NCBI GenBank assembly: GCA_027924585.1
Contig: BSBM01000261.1
Span: 1,287,501-1,351,500, forward strand
DNA: 64,000 nucleotides
Direction: 5' to 3'
Source: Larix kaempferi
Lineage: Eukaryota; Streptophyta; Pinopsida; Pinales; Pinaceae
Shown: positions 60,001 to 64,000 of the stretch, one piece after another
Layout of the letters: each line of letters starts with the position of its first letter
Numbering within the stretch: the stretch's first letter is position 1
Notes under the pieces: model-generated
Databases searched by the model: none
What the model was told of the DNA's origin: nothing
Seen by the model: the letters and a program-made list of their open reading frames with translations, nothing else
Translations under genes and position numbers: made by a program

Positions 60001-61166
60001 GACACTGACAACCTGCCAACATCAGTGTTAATAACCATCAACTCTTTCATAAGTTCTTCGAATACTCTAGCATACGTGTCATTAACTTAGGGTAAGAGTT
60101 ATGGAGTTATAGTATAGTCTAACCCTTGCAATAGCCTTAGTTTCATATTTCGATTATATCATGCTTTTGTTTATAATATAGTGCTAACGTTAAAATAGGT
60201 AGAATTACATTGCATTTTTATAATTATCGTATTGTTATGAAAATATTACATTGTTTAAAATATAAAAAAAATCATATCATTGCAATTTGAAAATTATAGA
60301 ATTATAATGTGTATAAATCATATAGTTCAAAGACTAGACACTTTGATGTGGTTTTACATAGTATTGTAGTTTGTGAATGCATACTAACTTAGGATTTTCT
60401 ACTCCATCTCTTTAGTGTTGTATAAACTTTAGAATGAAAAATGTAATGCTAGTCTATAGCATTATCATTAAGTTTTGGTACTACTACATTGACTTTAATA
60501 ACGATAATCATACCTTATTAACTGCAGTATTATAACAAGTACTGGGACGACACAAATCATAACTTGGAAGAGTATGGGAAGCCACCTTACAAAGTAGATT
60601 TAGGACTAAGTATCCATACCTCTGAATTTTCCAGGGCGTCGCAAGAAAGTACTTAACATTCAAATTCTTTTACATTGACGACGAATTGAAAGGAAAAAAA
60701 ACGCTTTTATTTTATTTTTTTATGCTGTCTTGTAGAATATCTTACCTGCGGTTTGCACATGAAAACAAGATTCAAAATCCTTAGCTAAACGTAGCTAAGT
60801 AAGCTCCAGGGTGTCTCGTAGGACCCCTTCATCAAACATACAAACAAAATATCAGTACTCTTTCAAGAATTTCATTTCGGCAGTGTACAACTTCTAATTA
60901 CTTTTAGAACTAAAGCAAATAAGAAAAATTATATTCTTTTGCTTAATAAAAAAAAGAGGTCTTTTGTTAAAGTGTTTAACATCCGCTTAGTTAGAAAGTA
61001 GCATTTTCATTTACATCTTAAATTATTGGGAATTATGACAGGATATCGCCGTTATTTATCTTAGTTAAGAATTCAATTTACTTGGTTTGTTCCGCATTAA
61101 ATGAATTTGATAATTTTTTGGCTACTATAAAAAAAAAATTGTTTTCGAAATTTTCGGTATGTTACA
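57062..61166 (+). repeat. 3' LTR of the outer element (4,105 bp)
   Basis: Uninterrupted copy of the LTR, TGTCACC...GTTACA, very long for a plant Ty3/gypsy LTR. It preserves the empty site of the nested insertion at about 57876. Followed by the AGGGG duplication. Confidence 0.95.
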
Positions 61167-62570
61167 AGGGGGGTAAGAGTGGGAGAGAGAAGGGGGTGTT
61201 AGGATATTGGGGGAGATCTAGAGAAGGTTAGGATTTATGGGTAGGTAGAGGAGTATGGGAGAGAGAGAGAGTGAGCGAGGAGGATAAGTGTGTAGCTTGG
61301 TGATGATAACAAATGAGAACATTACAAATATTTTGATGGAAAGGTATATAGAATGAACATCTTTCATGAATAAAGCGAATATGACTTGGTGTGTTAGGCT
61401 TGGCTTGGTGATGATTTAACATGAAAAATATTTGGATGGCTAGGTGTATAGAATGACACTAAATATTAGTACGGGTTAGGGTGGAGAGGGGGAATAGAGA
61501 AAGAGAGGAGTAGGGGGAATACAAAAAGGGAGAGGGGGTTGGTGGGTGGGTTAGGGGTTTGGGGAGGAGTAGGGAGATTAGAGAGAAAGGGGGGTATAGG
61601 TGAGGAGGGTGGGTGATGGAGTTAGAGAGAGAGAGGGAGAGAAAGAGAGAGATCAAGGGGGTTAGGGTTTTGAAGAGGAGTAGGGATATTAGAGAGAAAA
61701 GGGGGTATAGGTGAGGAGTGTGGGTGTTCGAGTTAGAGAGAGAGAGAGGTAAATGAAGAGACATTGGCTGGTGGTAAGTGTTTATAAGTAGAGGGAGAGG
61801 GGGATGTTAAGGGGTTATAGGTAGTAGTAGAGGGGGGTGTTAGGATATTGGGGTTAAGTGGAGCAGGCTAGAAAGAGAGTGAGAAAAGGGGTTAGTAAGG
61901 ATTATGGAGAGAGAGAGAGAGGGGGGGTTAGTAGTAGTGGGAGGCATAGGGATGTGTGTGTGTGTGTGTATGTGTGTGTGAGAGAGAGAGAGAGGGAGAG
62001 CCAATAGGGCGGTGGTATGTTAGGGGGTTAGGGGAGAGAGAGAGGGGTGGCGGTTAGGTGTAGGTGGAGGAGTATGGGAGTGAGAGAGAGTGAGAAAGGA
62101 GGTTAGTAAATTAGAGAGAAAGGAGGCATAGGTAAGGAGTGTGGTTGTTTGGGTGAGATGGAGAGAGAGAGAGAGACATTGTGGGGTTGTAATTAGGGTT
62201 TAGAGGTAGAGAGAGAGGGGGTATTTAAGGGGTTAGAGGTAGACACATAGGTGGGAATTAGGATATTGGGGGTAAGTGGAGCAGGCGAGAAAGAGAGTGA
62301 GAGAAAGGGTTAGGGAGAGGAGGAAATGGGTGAGAGAGAGAGGGGGGGGGGTGTTAGGGGATACAGGGGTAGGTGGAGGGTGTGGGTGATTAGGGGTAGG
62401 GGGTTTTAGGGAGTTAGAGAGGGGGTTTTAGGGGTTGGGGGGGTTAGTGAGTTGGAGAGTGTCGTGTGGATGATTTTGGGTAGGGAGTGTTAGGGATTTT
62501 GAGAGGGGGTGTTAAGGGGTTAGGGAGGGGGTGTTAGGGTGGTGGGGAGGGTGTTAGGGGGTTTTAGGAA
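61167..62570. repeat. Purine-rich degenerate satellite block, copy 2, right part
   Basis: Continues exactly where the block stops at 39891. It carries a (GT)n run at about 61953-61980 and ends in TTAGGGGGTTTTAGGAACC like copy 1 at 31930. Confidence 0.9.
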
Positions 62571-63370
62571 CCGTATTTATGGAATAAAATATTATTTACA
62601 AAACGCGTACGCATTTTATTTTTTAAGGACTCGTTAGAAATATCCCTAATGGATTTTCTAGCATGCTTGCACTCTTTATCATAGAGAGAGTTAGTCATTC
62701 TATTCTCCTTTTTACATGACATATAGAGAAGTTGTTAATGGAAGTAGAGAGGGTTGTGGTAAAATTATGCTAGAGTTCTTCGATATTGTCTTTAGTTAAT
62801 AGTATATTTAATTCATGATTTAAATCCCTTAAAATATATATCAATTTTATTTTTATTGAAGATAAATTATTTTGCTTATAATATAATTCTCTCTTATGGG
62901 GCGTGTGTGCTTATCACTGATTAGAATTAGGGCTAAAGGCTTATGGTCTGATTCGGGCTCATGGTCATTTAAGATGTCAATGTTTACTATTTGGTTGTAA
63001 ATGAGGATATCAGATATCACATAATCTACCACACTAAGTTACCAAAACCATGGATACAAGTCATTTGGTTGGATTTAGGCCACTTCATAAGGCCATTGCA
63101 AATTATTAGATCTTGAGAACTACAAAGCTTAGTTAGCTCGGTACCAAACAAACTCTCAACCAAGTCTTCAAAGTTTCTTTTATATACGAGCTAGCTAAAA
63201 CAAGTTCCTCATCTAGCCATACAGGCTTCGGGTTAGAATCATTGCTCAAGATAATAGACTCATTAGTTTCTATTCTAGCATTAAATCTCCTAACAAGATG
63301 GCATTGCCTTCATTTCATAGGTTGGAAATATCATGTTTCAAGTCATTGTAAAGACAATTTTTACCTAAAT
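62571..63370 (-). pseudogene. LINE endonuclease-domain relic, copy 2
   Basis: Same pieces as 31933-32740: the broken GDFNA region near 63290, the SDHKPL motif near 62932-62951, and FYDKE-type remains near 62680. It shares the same one-base break in GDFNA. The break therefore predates the duplication, so the unit was duplicated after the LINE had died. Confidence 0.72.
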
Positions 63371-64000
63371 TGTGCTTCTTATAATAGGTAGAATTAATAG
63401 GCGATAAATAATAAATTACTATATAAATATTCTTAGTAATTAATATCTAAAATCTCCATCCGCTTGTATTGATTGGAATGATCTTTCTTATGATATGAGA
63501 AAACATGTTCTTCTTTATGTAACCAACTATGTTTCATATCTTTCTAGATAAAAAAAATTATTCCATACCAACTACAAAACAAATCCTTATATATTAAGGA
63601 CATTAGAGTGTCCCAAATTGCTATTTTTTATTATCTCTTTAATCTATATCCTTTAATATCTTCTTTTTATATTCAGGATTATTGACCAGTTTCCTTTTAC
63701 TTTAGCTTTTAAAATAAAATAAAATTTTATAAATATTTCTAACCTAACTTGAGATTTCGAGTTTAAGATTTTATTATAAATTTTAAATGGGTTTATAGGT
63801 CTTTTTCTATCTTTAATTAAATGGGATGATTTAGAATTATTTTATTATATTTTATATTTTATTTATTTTTAGTTAAAAAATAATTTCATTATAAAATATA
63901 TAAATCTAAACATTATTTTTAAAGTTTCGTCAATTTTTTAAAATTACCCAGTAAAATTCAAAAGCAAGGATGTGACACTAAAAATAAAATAAAACAATAC
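63371..64000. other. AT-rich tail of unit copy 2, cut by the window end
   Basis: Matches 32741-33420 with small indels. No coding block. Confidence 0.5.

Larger units (their letters stand above)
39892..61166 (+). mobile_element. Tekay/Del-like chromovirus retrotransposon with 4.1 kb LTRs, interrupted
   Basis: LTRs start TGTCACCTACCC and end ATGTTACA. The insertion is flanked by perfect AGGGG duplications (39887-39891 and 61167-61171). The purine block at 38855-38880 shows the uninterrupted site. Order: 5' LTR (split by a nested element), initiator-Met primer site, gag and protease remnants, RT, RNase H, integrase, chromodomain-like tail, polypurine tract, 3' LTR. Without the nested 9.1 kb it measures about 12.2 kb. 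By eye the LTRs differ at about 3-4% of sites. Stops, frameshifts and an internal deletion make it non-autonomous. Confidence 0.93.

Overview
This is a plant nuclear window with gene fragments scattered among transposable elements. The evidence is degenerate exons with ordinary GT-AG splice signals, Ty3/gypsy LTR retrotransposons of Athila-like and Tekay/Del-like type, a LINE relic and an AT-rich background. Huge intergenic or intronic distances, old but intact LTR elements and a condensin CAP-G2 exon suggest a large-genome seed plant. A gymnosperm is my inference; no sequence here proves it.

Left part (1-7446). A long uninterrupted minus-strand frame of at least 412 codons runs off the left edge; I do not recognise its product. 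Beside it lies a decayed exon of the condensin II subunit CAP-G2 (2136-2981, minus), then a separate exon-like block (3750-3881, minus) and AT-rich intron-like DNA.

7447-19216 is a complete but decayed Athila-like Ty3/gypsy element on the plus strand. It has 1.49 kb LTRs, a tRNA-Asp primer site, gag-protease-RT-RNaseH-integrase kept in one frame but studded with stops, and a further 2.5 kb reading frame (ORF3) after pol whose product I do not recognise. It is followed by AT-rich DNA with three well-delimited minus-strand exons of an unidentified gene (22766-25353). All these exons share one strand, so the Athila-like element may sit in a very long intron.

26283-64000 is built from a tandem segmental duplication of a composite unit: a fragment of an Arg/Gly-rich protein gene, about 5 kb of extremely purine-rich DNA with telomere-like TTAGGG motifs, a LINE endonuclease relic, and AT-rich DNA. 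Unit 1 is about 26283-33750. Unit 2 starts near 34236, is split at 39891/61167, and continues to the right edge.

The split in unit 2 is a 21.3 kb insertion with a perfect AGGGG target duplication (39892-61166). It is a Tekay/Del-like chromovirus with unusually long LTRs (about 4.1 kb) and an internal deletion across gag and protease. A second, 9.1 kb element of related type (40712-49811, minus strand) is nested in its 5' LTR. That nested element keeps a long gag-protease-RT frame and carries a GC-rich 31-bp minisatellite in its leader. No tRNA, rRNA or CRISPR was seen.
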